64,000 nucleotides of DNA from G963665495 sp963665495 (lineage in GTDB: Bacteria > Desulfobacterota > Desulfovibrionia > Desulfovibrionales > Desulfovibrionaceae): the NCBI GenBank assembly GCA_963665495.1, contig OY762289.1, forward strand, positions 682,001 through 746,000. Reading direction: 5' to 3'. This document shows, piece by piece, positions 10,775 through 18,615 of this stretch. The position numbers and the translations under genes are program-made. The notes under the pieces are model-generated. The model had not been told where the DNA came from. It searched no databases and saw only the letters and a list, made by a program, of their open reading frames with translations. Numbering within the stretch: position 1 is the stretch's first letter; every line of letters starts with the position of its first letter.

Positions 10775-11289
10775 TTTGATCCATTCTTGTGATACTATTA
10801 CTGTAACAATTAATTCAGCCAGTCATTATCTAAATTTAATTTGTGAAAAAAAAATTTTAATGAATGGATGAACACTTTGATTTAACCATCGCAAAGCCTT
10901 TCATCGTCTCAGAATATTTTTTGCAACACTTGATGCTCTCTATTTTTTCCTTTTCTCACACAAAAGAAAAGCATAATGGCTTTTTTAAAGTCCGATCAAG
11001 CCATCTGTTTCAGACTTTTCTATTGCTTCTTTGAATACGATGAATCCCTGTCGTCTTTTGTTAGATTACCTTCACAGTTAGGTTTATTTTCTGCCCTATC
11101 TCTACCTGTTGAGAACAAATAGTTTGCGATCAACTAAGGTATTAATCGGGCTGAGATGTAAAATATATTTTATAAAAAGTATTTTTTATTTTACATTTTG
11201 TCAAGAGCTAAATTGGTGTGGAGATTTCTCAGTGAAATTTGGGAGGAAGGGGTAGCTAAAAATGTGCTGAGTCCGGTTGGATCGGGCGG
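10775..11289. other. AT-rich intergenic region at the right side of the island
   Basis: About 515 bp with no convincing gene on either strand. The part next to 10775 must hold the promoter of the XRE gene. Long A/T runs are frequent (for example TAAAAAGTATTTTTTATTTTA near 11170). At 11296 the sequence returns to higher GC with GCGAGGTGCCCC, a motif that also flanks the toxin-antitoxin module near 62.6-63.1 kb. Confidence 0.6.
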
Positions 11290-11295
11290 GTGAGT

Positions 11296-11322
11296 GCGAG
11301 GTGCCCCAAAGATGGCGGATAC
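11296..11322 (+). repeat. Dispersed GCGAGGTGCCCC motif, copy 1
   Basis: GCGAGGTGCCCC at 11296-11307 followed by AAAGATGGCGGA. The same sequence with small changes follows the toxin-antitoxin module at 63105 (GTGAGGTGCCCC then ACAGGTGGCGGA), and the 12-mer alone occurs at 62608. It marks the right end of the AT-rich island. Confidence 0.55.
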
Positions 11323-11346
11323 GTACGTGAGTTCAGGCCGCCTGGT

Positions 11347-11560
11347 AGTACAAAAAATACAACCACCCGGGAGGAGGCTTGCTATCTCCATCCTAAGAGG
11401 GCCGGTCATCGGGTTTTCGGGAAAAGTTGGAAACAACAAAGCCGGTTTTCAGGACCCCCATCCCGAAAACCGGCTCTGGCAAAAGCAGGAAGGTAATTTA
11501 GATAAAGCAATGATCGGGCCAAAGCAAAGCTTTGGTTTTAGTTTTTGTTTCATAATTAAT
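11347..11560 (+). repeat. Hairpin repeat unit, copy B (left end lost)
   Basis: It starts with AGTACAAAAAATACAACC (11347), also present at 7327 and 12325. The distal module has GCCGGTTTTC (11441-11450) pairing perfectly with GAAAACCGGC (11465-11474). A second pairing is possible: TTTTCGGGA at 11414-11422 with TCCCGAAAA at 11461-11469. The second pairing uses part of the same 3' arm, so the two structures exclude each other. Confidence 0.88.
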
Positions 11561-11608
11561 AAAAACAACATGTTATGATTGTTTTGAACTGGTACTCAGG
11601 TAGGTGAT

Positions 11609-11885
11609 GTCTCTAGAAAAAGGTAAAAAAATTTGGACTATCTCAGGAGAGAAGCCAGAATAGAGGAGCAGCAGTTCAAAAAACAAAACCTTTTGAAAGA
11701 GAAGTCGCATTTCTCAGGAGTGAGCAGCAGAGCATTCGGATATTCGGGAAAAAGCTGGAAACAACAAAGCCGGTTTTCAGGACCCCCATCCCGAAAACCG
11801 GCTTTGGCAAAAGCAGGAAGGTAATTTTAATAAAGCAATGATCGGGCCAAAACATAGCTTTGGTTTAAGTTTTTATTTGTCGTCA
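11609..11885 (+). repeat. Hairpin repeat unit, copy C (complete)
   Basis: A complete unit. The proximal module starts with TCTAGAAAAAGG at 11612. A variable centre follows, then the distal hairpin at 11769-11778 with 11793-11802. TTCGGGA at 11743-11749 can pair alternatively with TCCCGAA inside the hairpin. The distance from copy B hairpin to this one is 328 bp. Short open frames cross the unit but are shifted relative to copy D, so it is not protein-coding. Confidence 0.9.
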
Positions 11886-11934
11886 ATAAAAACAATGTGT
11901 TATGGTTATTTGAGCTGGTCCTCAGGTAGGTGAT

Positions 11935-12210
11935 GTCTCTAGAAAAAGGTAAAAAATTTTGGACTATCTCAGGAGAGAAGCCAGAATAGGGGAGCAGCAG
12001 TTCAAAAAACAATACCTTTGGAAAGAGAAGTCGCATTTCTCAGGAGTGAGCAGCAGAGCATTCGGATATTCGGGAAAAGTTGGAAACAACAAAGCCGGTT
12101 TTCAGGACCCCCATCCCGAAAACCGGCTCTGGCAAAAGCAGGAAGGTTATTTAAATAATGCAATGATCGGGCCAAAACAGAAAAAACAGGTTAATTTTTA
12201 TATATTTTCA
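11935..12210 (+). repeat. Hairpin repeat unit, copy D (complete)
   Basis: Very similar to copy C along its whole length. TCTAG is at 11938, the alternative-pairing TTCGGGA at 12069-12075, and the hairpin arms at 12094-12103 and 12118-12127. Hairpin-to-hairpin distance from copy C is 325 bp. The near identity of C and D suggests recent tandem duplication or gene conversion. Confidence 0.9.
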
Positions 12211-12260
12211 ATAAAAACAGTTAGTTGATGTTGAGTTGATAGTCGTACGCGTTTAGTGGT

Positions 12261-12345
12261 GTTTCTAGAAAAAGGTAAAAAAAATTGGACTTGTCCTGGA
12301 GAGCGGCCCGAATAGAGGGAATGGAGTACAAAAAATACAACCGTT
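12261..12345 (+). repeat. Proximal module of a further repeat unit (distal hairpin absent)
   Basis: TCTAGAAAAAGG at 12264, then a segment like that of the 7266 module, and AGTACAAAAAATACAACC at 12325. After this the sequence departs from the family and no GCCGGTTTTC hairpin follows. It closes the array on the right. Confidence 0.8.
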
Positions 12346-12422
12346 GGGTGAATTCGGAATAACAGAGCAAGGCGGCAGCGCTGTTTTACTAAGCTCAGGC
12401 CCGGAAAACAGCTCGGTCAGCG

Positions 12423-12499
12423 GTGCAAATTTTTTTCATTTGAGCCAATACGCAAGGAACCATTGGGCATAATGGGGGAGGTGGTAAAAAAAATTGCAC
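12423..12499. repeat. Inverted repeat at the right end of the array
   Basis: GTGCAAATTTTTTT at 12423-12436 is complementary, with one mismatch, to AAAAAAAATTGCAC at 12486-12499. The loop is about 49 nt. It lies downstream of the minus-strand tsaC/sua5 gene and could end its transcript, or be the relic of an element end. The right arm also resembles the start of the proximal repeat module. Confidence 0.45.
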
Positions 12500-12537
12500 T
12501 TCCCTTGCCTGTTAAGCAGGAGGCAGAATACTCAGTC

Positions 12538-13215
12538 TTAAAGAGGAAAACCTGCAGCTCGCAGTTCGTGCGGAGAAATGGCCCCCTGTCGCAGGATACG
12601 GCAGACGTATCCGGCTCCGGTACTACGTACGGGCTGCACCAGGGTGGAAGGCAGTCCGCCGCCCGGCTCGGGCGAACCGGCCAGAAAAACCGTCTTGTGC
12701 AGCAGCAGCGGATCAAGTTCCCGGGCCTCAGCCGCCGGATCCATGCCCGAGCGGTTGGCGCTGGTGGCCACAAGGGGAAAGCCGCATTCCTGACAGAGCG
12801 CAGCGGCCTGCGGATGGGGCGTATGGCGTACGGCCACTGTGTTTGTGCAGCCGTTGACCTGTCCGCGAACCAGGGCCGGGAGTTCGGGCCGGGCCGGGAG
12901 TACGAGGCTCAGAGGACCGGGCCAGAAGGCGTCCATAAGCGAGGTTGCCAGGCGGACCAGTTCCGGATCTACTGCATGATCGGCGACGGCCGGATCCAGG
13001 AGCGGACTCAGCATCCGCAGCTGGCTGCGTTGGCCGATGATCACGGGCAAGCCTTTGTCCGGACGGCGTTCCTTGAGCCGGACAACGTGTTCCGCGCCTT
13101 GGCTGCTGCAGGCGTTGCACCCCAGCGCATAGAAGGTTTCTGTGGGATATATCGCCGTATGCCCGGCTTGCAGGGCGGAGACTATTTGTGCGAAGGTGCT
13201 GCTTTCTGGAGTCAT
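12538..13215 (-). CDS. L-threonylcarbamoyladenylate synthase (Sua5/YciO/YrdC family)
   Basis: 225 aa from MTPESSTFAQIV; a GTG at 13260 is an alternative that would overlap rlmH. The enzyme makes threonylcarbamoyl-AMP from threonine, bicarbonate and ATP for the t6A37 modification of tRNAs. Family motifs are present: IYPTETFYALGCNA, RLKERRPDKGLPVII, MDAFWPGPLSLVLPA, VAVRHTPHP and LVATSANRSG. No clear Shine-Dalgarno precedes either start. The gene is divergent from rlmH with only one base between the two ATGs. Confidence 0.93.
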   Translation of the reverse strand: MTPESSTFAQIVSALQAGHTAIYPTETFYALGCNACSSQGAEHVVRLKERRPDKGLPVIIGQRSQLRMLSPLLDPAVADHAVDPELVRLATSLMDAFWPGPLSLVLPARPELPALVRGQVNGCTNTVAVRHTPHPQAAALCQECGFPLVATSANRSGMDPAAEARELDPLLLHKTVFLAGSPEPGGGLPSTLVQPVRSTGAGYVCRILRQGAISPHELRAAGFPL

Positions 13216-13216
13216 T

Positions 13217-13696
13217 ATGTTGAAAACTGTTCGATTTGTCTGGGTTGGCAGGCTGCGCACCAGTTTCTGGCGCGATGCCGCGGATCATTATTGGAAACAA
13301 CTGGGGCGGCATTACCGCCTGCAGGAGCGTTGCGTCAAGGACGCAGCGGGCAACATGAGCGCTGCGGAGCGCTGCCGGAAGGAAGGCGAGGGACTGCTCG
13401 CAGCTCTGGATGCCGGCGACCGGAGCGAATGTGCCGTCGCGCTGGACGAGCATGGCAAACAATTGCGTTCCGCCGAGCTTGCCGCTTTTTTCGAATCCCA
13501 GGAGCAAAAGGGGCGCCAGGGGCTTTGTTTCGTGGTTGGCGGGGCGTACGGTCTTTCTGATGCAGTGCTGGAACGATGCGATTTAAGCCTGTCACTCAGC
13601 CCCATGACCTTTCCGCATGAAATGGCCCGGGTGGTGCTGCTTGAGCAGCTCTATCGCGCCGTGAGCATTATCAAAGGTCTTCCATACCATCATTAA
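13217..13696 (+). CDS. rlmH: 23S rRNA (pseudouridine-1915-N3)-methyltransferase
   Basis: 159 aa, normal length for this SPOUT-class enzyme, which methylates pseudouridine 1915 in helix 69 of 23S rRNA on the 70S ribosome. The C-terminal trefoil-knot motifs are clear: FVVGGAYGLSDAV, then LSLSPMTFPHEMARVVLLEQ and YRAVSIIKGLPYHH. The start ATG follows CTGGAG at 5-6 nt. The frame is open upstream to 13142, but no ribosome site supports a longer form. Confidence 0.97.
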   Translation: MLKTVRFVWVGRLRTSFWRDAADHYWKQLGRHYRLQERCVKDAAGNMSAAERCRKEGEGLLAALDAGDRSECAVALDEHGKQLRSAELAAFFESQEQKGRQGLCFVVGGAYGLSDAVLERCDLSLSLSPMTFPHEMARVVLLEQLYRAVSIIKGLPYHH

Positions 13697-13706
13697 AAAG
13701 GACTCA

Positions 13707-14039
13707 TTAATCCTTAAGTGTCTCAACACTCTCCAATATCTCGAAAAAAGTACGCATTTTTACCACATCCAGAGTACGCAAAACAGCTTCGCTTGGAGAG
13801 AGCAGATAAAATTTTTTGCCGCTTTTCGTACAGTTGGTTTTTGTGGCGACCATCAGTCCGATGCCCATGCTGTTGAGCGAGGAAATGTTTTCAAGGTCGA
13901 AGAGCACGGCTTTGATGCTTGGGTCGTTCATTTCCTCTGCAATGCTGTCCCTGGCTTTTGAGGCCAATGCCAGGGAGATTTCTTCGATAAAACTAACTAC
14001 CAGCCCGTTTCCTCGTCTTGCAATGCGCATATTCTCCAT
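13707..14039 (-). CDS. STAS-domain anti-sigma factor antagonist
   Basis: 110 aa, a single STAS domain. In partner switching, the unphosphorylated antagonist binds the anti-sigma kinase and frees its target. The phosphorylation loop reads ISSLNSMGIGLMV. The usual D-S-S-G is N-S-M-G here, but the phosphorylatable Ser is kept. The ATG at 14039 has GAGGAG at good spacing and lies 43 bp inside the 3' end of the kinase gene, which implies translational coupling. Confidence 0.9.
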   Translation of the reverse strand: MENMRIARRGNGLVVSFIEEISLALASKARDSIAEEMNDPSIKAVLFDLENISSLNSMGIGLMVATKTNCTKSGKKFYLLSPSEAVLRTLDVVKMRTFFEILESVETLKD

Positions 14040-14551
14040 TTGTTCTCCTCGATGCGGAAATACATTCGCAAAATGGTGGCGTTGCCATTGTTGCAGATGG
14101 ACATATGATCTGCAAGTCCGCGGATGATAAGCAGCCCGCGCCCGTCCTCGTCTTCCGGAAGCGGAGTCCGCAGAGTGACCGGGTAGCTGGAGAAGCCCTT
14201 ACCCCAGTCGGTAATGACAAAAGTCAGACTTTGCAGGGGGCAAAGCTCGAGCGTGACCAGCAACTCCCCTTGGTGCGGCTCTTCGTACGCATGGCGGACC
14301 ACATTGGAACAAGCCTCATATAATGCCAGCTCAAGGGTATAGAGCTGCGCCTTGTCCTCTACCGCGCATGTTAAAAAACTCATAGCCGCTTTCGTCAATC
14401 GTCTCAAGGTGGCTATATGGGCCTGGGTTCGCAGAGAAAAGCACAACGCGGGCACGGTGTTTTTCTGGGCATTGCCGGGACATGATGCGGACGCCGAAGA
14501 GCAGTCTTCTTCAAACGATTGCGGGATAGAGAAAACAGAAGCAGGAGCCAT
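13997..14551 (-). CDS. Anti-sigma regulatory factor, RsbW/SpoIIAB-like serine kinase (HATPase_c_2)
   Basis: 184 aa. The GHKL ATP-binding boxes are visible: the N box in LALYEACSNVVRHAY, G1 in ITDWGKGFSS and G2 in DEDGRGLLIIRGLAD. Such kinases phosphorylate the STAS antagonist on Ser and hold a sigma factor or another output protein. The first ~35 residues are a low-similarity extension with several Cys and Ser. The gene starts 10 bp after the phosphatase gene, with GAGG before the ATG, and overlaps the STAS gene by 43 bp. No sigma factor is encoded nearby. Confidence 0.9.
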   Translation of the reverse strand: MAPASVFSIPQSFEEDCSSASASCPGNAQKNTVPALCFSLRTQAHIATLRRLTKAAMSFLTCAVEDKAQLYTLELALYEACSNVVRHAYEEPHQGELLVTLELCPLQSLTFVITDWGKGFSSYPVTLRTPLPEDEDGRGLLIIRGLADHMSICNNGNATILRMYFRIEENKWRICALQDEETGW

Positions 14552-14561
14552 AGCGGGGCCT

Positions 14562-16136
14562 CTAAATTCCGGTTAATTCCAGGGCGCAAAGGGTGACGTC
14601 ATCCGCAAAAGACGCCCCGGTCCAGGTGGAAACATCAATGATCAGGTTGTTCAAAACTGCATCCAGCCCTGCTTCAGACTGCTTAAGCAGTTGGCTGGAA
14701 AGTCGGTCCAGAGAATATTCTTCCCCATGGGAGTCACGGGCTTCGACAATGCCATCCGTGTAAAAAAAGAGTCTGTCGCCCGGTTGGAGTTGAATTGTCG
14801 ATTCTTCAAACACGATGTTGGGTGCGAATCCTATGGCAATTGTATTGGTCGGGTATGATTTGACTTCCTGTGTCTTGCTGACATGAATGGGACCGGGATG
14901 TCCGGCCGCTGTGAAAGTAAATAACCCCGTGGCGCAGTCAAGGATTCCGTATATAATTGTAAAATACTGGAACGACTCAACGTCCATTGGAAACTGCTCG
15001 TTCAACCGCTGGCAGACCGCAGCAGGAGTAAGAACAGACATCCCGTCCGGGCTTTCCGATTCTTCCACAAGCAGGGATGAGCGTTGCGGATCCGGTTGCA
15101 GCAAACGGCACAAAGAGACCGATAGCAGGGCCGCAGGAACGCCGTGACCGCTCACGTCCAGAACATACAGGGCCAGCTTGTTGTCTGGCAAGGGAAACAT
15201 GTTGAAGGTATCGCCGGCCAGTTCGTCGCAGGGGATGAACTTCATGGCCAGCTCCACACCCTCGACCTGGGGGGGAGTCATGGGCAGCAGGCTGCGTTGC
15301 AGTTTAGCCGCCGCCTGCAGGTCTTTTTTCATCCGTGAATTCATTTTGCTGATGGTTTCCAGGGAACTGTTTATCATTTCGATATATTCCGTGGTTTCCA
15401 GATTTTTGATGACCCTGCAGGCCAGTTCTTCGCGTTGGAAGGGTTTGGGAAGAAAATCATTGGCGCCGCTTTTGATTATTTTCGCGGACAACAGTTTATC
15501 TTCAAATGAAGAGATGCCGATAATGGGAAGCTCGTTACGGGATTTCAGATCACGGATTTTCGTGCACAGTGTGGCGCCGTCCATGCCGGGCATTTCGTAA
15601 TCCGTAATGACCAGTCCCAGGTCCGGAGTGGACTTGATGATCTCCAGCGCCTCGACGCCGTTTTTCGCTTCCAGAAATTTAAACCCGTACGTGCTGAGAA
15701 AGGAGCGGATAATCTTTCGGTAGATCCCCGAATCATCGACTATCAGCAGAGTGATGTCCTGATTGCGCTGAAAGCGTTTGACCAGTTCCACCACCTGGTG
15801 GACCGCGTCGCGATTTTTCAGCACATAATCCATGACGCCTTTTTCAAGCAGCGTATTGCGCAGAGTGTTGTTGATAGTGGCTGTCAGCACGATGCTGCTG
15901 ATTTTTTTGGAAAGCATCAGATCCACGATCTCGCCGCCCGGAGCATCCGGCAGATTCAGATCCAGAATGGCCAGAAGATAATCCGATTTGTGAGAAAGAT
16001 GGAAGGCTGCATCGCGCATGCTGTGAACAGCGTCGGCTTCCAGTCCGATCTCGGACTGGATATTGTACGTAAGATAAGAGCAGATGGTCTTGCTGTCTTC
16101 AACAATCAAAATACGTTGCATTGATGGCGATTCCAC
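14562..16136 (-). CDS. Response regulator with two receiver domains and a PP2C/SpoIIE phosphatase output
   Basis: 524 aa. Receiver 1 is at residues ~7-125 (ILIVEDSK, LAILDLNLPDAPGG) and receiver 2 at ~132-248 (LLIVDDSG, LVITDYEMPGMDG, KPFQREEL). A short coiled linker leads to the SpoIIE-type phosphatase (~280-522), with LYVLDVSGHGVPAALL, FFYTDGIVEARD and DDVTLCALEL metal-binding motifs. It probably dephosphorylates the STAS protein two genes downstream when phosphorylated itself. The GTG start has GGGAG 6 nt upstream; an internal ATG at 16121 is possible. Confidence 0.93.
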   Translation of the reverse strand: MESPSMQRILIVEDSKTICSYLTYNIQSEIGLEADAVHSMRDAAFHLSHKSDYLLAILDLNLPDAPGGEIVDLMLSKKISSIVLTATINNTLRNTLLEKGVMDYVLKNRDAVHQVVELVKRFQRNQDITLLIVDDSGIYRKIIRSFLSTYGFKFLEAKNGVEALEIIKSTPDLGLVITDYEMPGMDGATLCTKIRDLKSRNELPIIGISSFEDKLLSAKIIKSGANDFLPKPFQREELACRVIKNLETTEYIEMINSSLETISKMNSRMKKDLQAAAKLQRSLLPMTPPQVEGVELAMKFIPCDELAGDTFNMFPLPDNKLALYVLDVSGHGVPAALLSVSLCRLLQPDPQRSSLLVEESESPDGMSVLTPAAVCQRLNEQFPMDVESFQYFTIIYGILDCATGLFTFTAAGHPGPIHVSKTQEVKSYPTNTIAIGFAPNIVFEESTIQLQPGDRLFFYTDGIVEARDSHGEEYSLDRLSSQLLKQSEAGLDAVLNNLIIDVSTWTGASFADDVTLCALELTGI

Positions 16137-16162
16137 GAGCCTCTCCCGGGAAAGCTTGTTGG

Positions 16163-18352
16163 TTATTCGGGACTGTCGAGGACCTCAAAGATTTTCACGA
16201 CAGGTTTTTTTTCATACACGAGACGGAAAAACGGGGTGATGTCCGGGCTGTCGGAAGGCTCTAGCAGCAGCCGAACCAGCATGCTTTTATACGTCCGCGT
16301 ATCTATGAGAAAATAATCGGCAGTTTCCGGATAAAGGAGCAGATGGTAATCATCCGCGTTGTCTGGAAACTGAAACCGTTTGGTTCCCTCCTGGCGTAGC
16401 ACGTCTATGGAACGGACGGAATAGCTTTTACCGCCCCTTTTCAGGTCTATCACGCCGGATTCGTAATCAATTCCATAAGGAGGGGCAAAGCGCATGACTT
16501 TGGCGCGTTCGCCGTTTTTGCTGATGAAATTCCAGGTTCCGTAAAAAAGAATCCAGGGGGCCAGGGGTAGATTTTCCGCTGTTAGCACGAGGTATTGAGG
16601 CTGTTTTACGCGAAAGGCCCGTGGGGTTTTCGCAAGATCAGCGAGAAAAAGTTCTGCGCCCTGGGGGCCGAGTTTGTTCAGGCTTTCCCACGGGCGGTAG
16701 TTTTCCTGCGCGCTGAAACGGATGAACTGGTTTGACTGCAGCGGCGAAGGGCTGCTCAGTGCCAGTCCCACGGTAAAGATATGTTGTCCGAGGTGTTTGC
16801 TGCCGTCGGCAAAAGATTCACGCTGCGCATAGTAATTGACCGGATAGCCCCAGTCCCACCATGTCCATACCTCGCTGTCCGGAGGGCTCATGTGTCCGAG
16901 TTCCACCAAAGCTGCGGCGTGGGCTTTGCAGAGCACCGGCGTGGGAGCCAGGCGCGGCAACAGGTAAAAGTAGGGAATGCCCAGCAGCACGCATAGAAAA
17001 ACCATCAGGGCCAGCAAGGTATTGCGGCTCGCAAAGGCGTTTTCAAAAGCGGCTCTTCCCAGAGCGCCGATGCCGATGCCCAGTCCGAGCATTACTGCGG
17101 GGGCGCCGAACATGGTGACCCGTGCGCCGAATTTTTCCGCGGTGAAGGAAAACAGCACCAGCGGCAGAAGAAAAAGCGAAACAGGCTGGGCGTACAGCAG
17201 AAAGGCAAACCCGAGTATACCTGCGACAGGAATCCAGGGGCGCGGGTGCATGCGTTTGAGAATATGCTCCAGGGATATGGACTGCGCTTCAACAATACTT
17301 TGTCCAATGGCCGGATAGCTGAGTTCCTTGCGTGGAGTATTCTCCAGGATGAACTCCGGCTGTGTTTGCTGTTCGGTGGTTTTGACAAAAGTAAAAAGAA
17401 AACGTTCTGTTTCAAAACCAGCTTTGGCCGCAGCGCCGGAAAAAAGAAGCAGCAACAGTACTCCCAGCAAAAAAGGCCAGGAAAATCGGAACATGCGGTG
17501 CAGTCTGCTGCGCAGTACGGCCACAGCCGCCACAGCCGCAACCGCAGTCAGAGCGCCGGCAAATCCCGCAAAACTTCCCAGGCTGAAAAGCAGTAGTCCG
17601 AAAAAGAGCCGTGAGCGGACATGAGACCTGGCCTGCAATCCGCCCAGAAGCAGGGCCAGCAGGACCAGTACAATGTTGAAGGCCCCGATATGCGCGTGCC
17701 AGGAGCTGAACACTCCCGCTGCAGCTCCAGCCGCGGAGAGCAGCAGGTATTCGATGGTGCCTGGGATTTCCTGCGGTTCGGCGGATTTGTCCGCCTCCCC
17801 CTGAGCCGTGCGGAAAAATCCGAAAGGCAGCCTCCAGCGGGCGTGAAGATAGGGCCGCATCCACGCGGCAAGGCTCCAGGATGCCAGAAGGGGAAAAAGC
17901 AGTGTGACTATATCGGTATCATAGTAGCCCAGGCGCGTACGGTAGAGAAAGCCGGGGGCGAGAATAGTCAGAATGCCGGCCAGCACGCCGGCTTCGACAC
18001 ATCCGAGGGTCCAGGCCCAGAGCAGGGTGGCGACGCCGGTGAATCCCGCCATAAGAGCCGGAAGCCAAAAGGCGGTATTTCCCAGTCTGGCCCCGGAAAA
18101 CAGCGACATGGCTTTGAGAAAGGTGGCCGGAGCAGCATCTTTTGCCGGGCCCTCGCCTTCCGCACCCGCCAGCCAGTAATAGGCGTCATGGGTGCCCATT
18201 ATCCATTCGCCGTCGACCCTGTAATCTCCGATTTCCCAGTTGGGGAAGTCGGGGAGTCTGGTGCAAAAGGAAATACAAAAAATCGCAATGCCCAGAAGGA
18301 TAAGGGTTTTCCAATCATGGGCCAGAAAAGGGGTTTGGAAAGTTCGGCGCAT
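16163..18352 (-). CDS. STT3-type oligosaccharyltransferase (PglB/AglB-like)
   Basis: 729 aa. The N-terminal two thirds form a multi-helix GT-C membrane domain and the C-terminus is periplasmic. Family motifs are all in place: D56 in GTHDAYYW, YYDTD at 143-147, an SVAE/TIXE-like SIVE at 352-355, and WWDWG at 498-502 (the WWDYG sequon-binding motif). The enzyme moves a lipid-linked glycan to Asn of exported proteins. No glycan-assembly (pgl) genes are adjacent. It starts 26 bp upstream of the phosphatase gene on the same strand. The substrate glycan cannot be inferred. Confidence 0.93.
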   Translation of the reverse strand: MRRTFQTPFLAHDWKTLILLGIAIFCISFCTRLPDFPNWEIGDYRVDGEWIMGTHDAYYWLAGAEGEGPAKDAAPATFLKAMSLFSGARLGNTAFWLPALMAGFTGVATLLWAWTLGCVEAGVLAGILTILAPGFLYRTRLGYYDTDIVTLLFPLLASWSLAAWMRPYLHARWRLPFGFFRTAQGEADKSAEPQEIPGTIEYLLLSAAGAAAGVFSSWHAHIGAFNIVLVLLALLLGGLQARSHVRSRLFFGLLLFSLGSFAGFAGALTAVAAVAAVAVLRSRLHRMFRFSWPFLLGVLLLLLFSGAAAKAGFETERFLFTFVKTTEQQTQPEFILENTPRKELSYPAIGQSIVEAQSISLEHILKRMHPRPWIPVAGILGFAFLLYAQPVSLFLLPLVLFSFTAEKFGARVTMFGAPAVMLGLGIGIGALGRAAFENAFASRNTLLALMVFLCVLLGIPYFYLLPRLAPTPVLCKAHAAALVELGHMSPPDSEVWTWWDWGYPVNYYAQRESFADGSKHLGQHIFTVGLALSSPSPLQSNQFIRFSAQENYRPWESLNKLGPQGAELFLADLAKTPRAFRVKQPQYLVLTAENLPLAPWILFYGTWNFISKNGERAKVMRFAPPYGIDYESGVIDLKRGGKSYSVRSIDVLRQEGTKRFQFPDNADDYHLLLYPETADYFLIDTRTYKSMLVRLLLEPSDSPDITPFFRLVYEKKPVVKIFEVLDSPE

Positions 18353-18615
18353 GTACCAGGCGGTGTCCTGTTTCAGGGGAAAAGGGCCAACGACATTTGA
18401 AATACAACCTAGGCAAGCCGGACTAAAAAGACAAGTTACAGAGTGGCAATTCTGATATTGTCATCGTCCGGTAACACAAGACGCTGCCGCTGGATGTGGA
18501 GCAGGAAGGCTGGTCATCATAAACGGCCCTGCGGGGCCGGGAAATTGTTGAGCCCGGACTGCCGGACCGACTTTTGGACAAAAAGCGAAGGTTTTTGCCT
18601 GTTCAGTAGTCAGGT

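Noticed and set aside
11633..12228. Short open frames inside repeat copies C and D
   Set aside because: The frames are shifted between otherwise near-identical copies, so protein sequence is not what is conserved.
11347..12345. CRISPR array, integron attC sites or retron for the repeat family
   Set aside because: The unit is ~325 bp with no short direct repeat/spacer pattern. The attC core sites are not present in the right arrangement. No cas, integrase or reverse transcriptase gene is near.
12463..13560. 365-codon plus-strand open frame spanning tsaC and the start of rlmH
   Set aside because: It is antisense to tsaC and in the wrong frame for rlmH, both of which have clear motifs.
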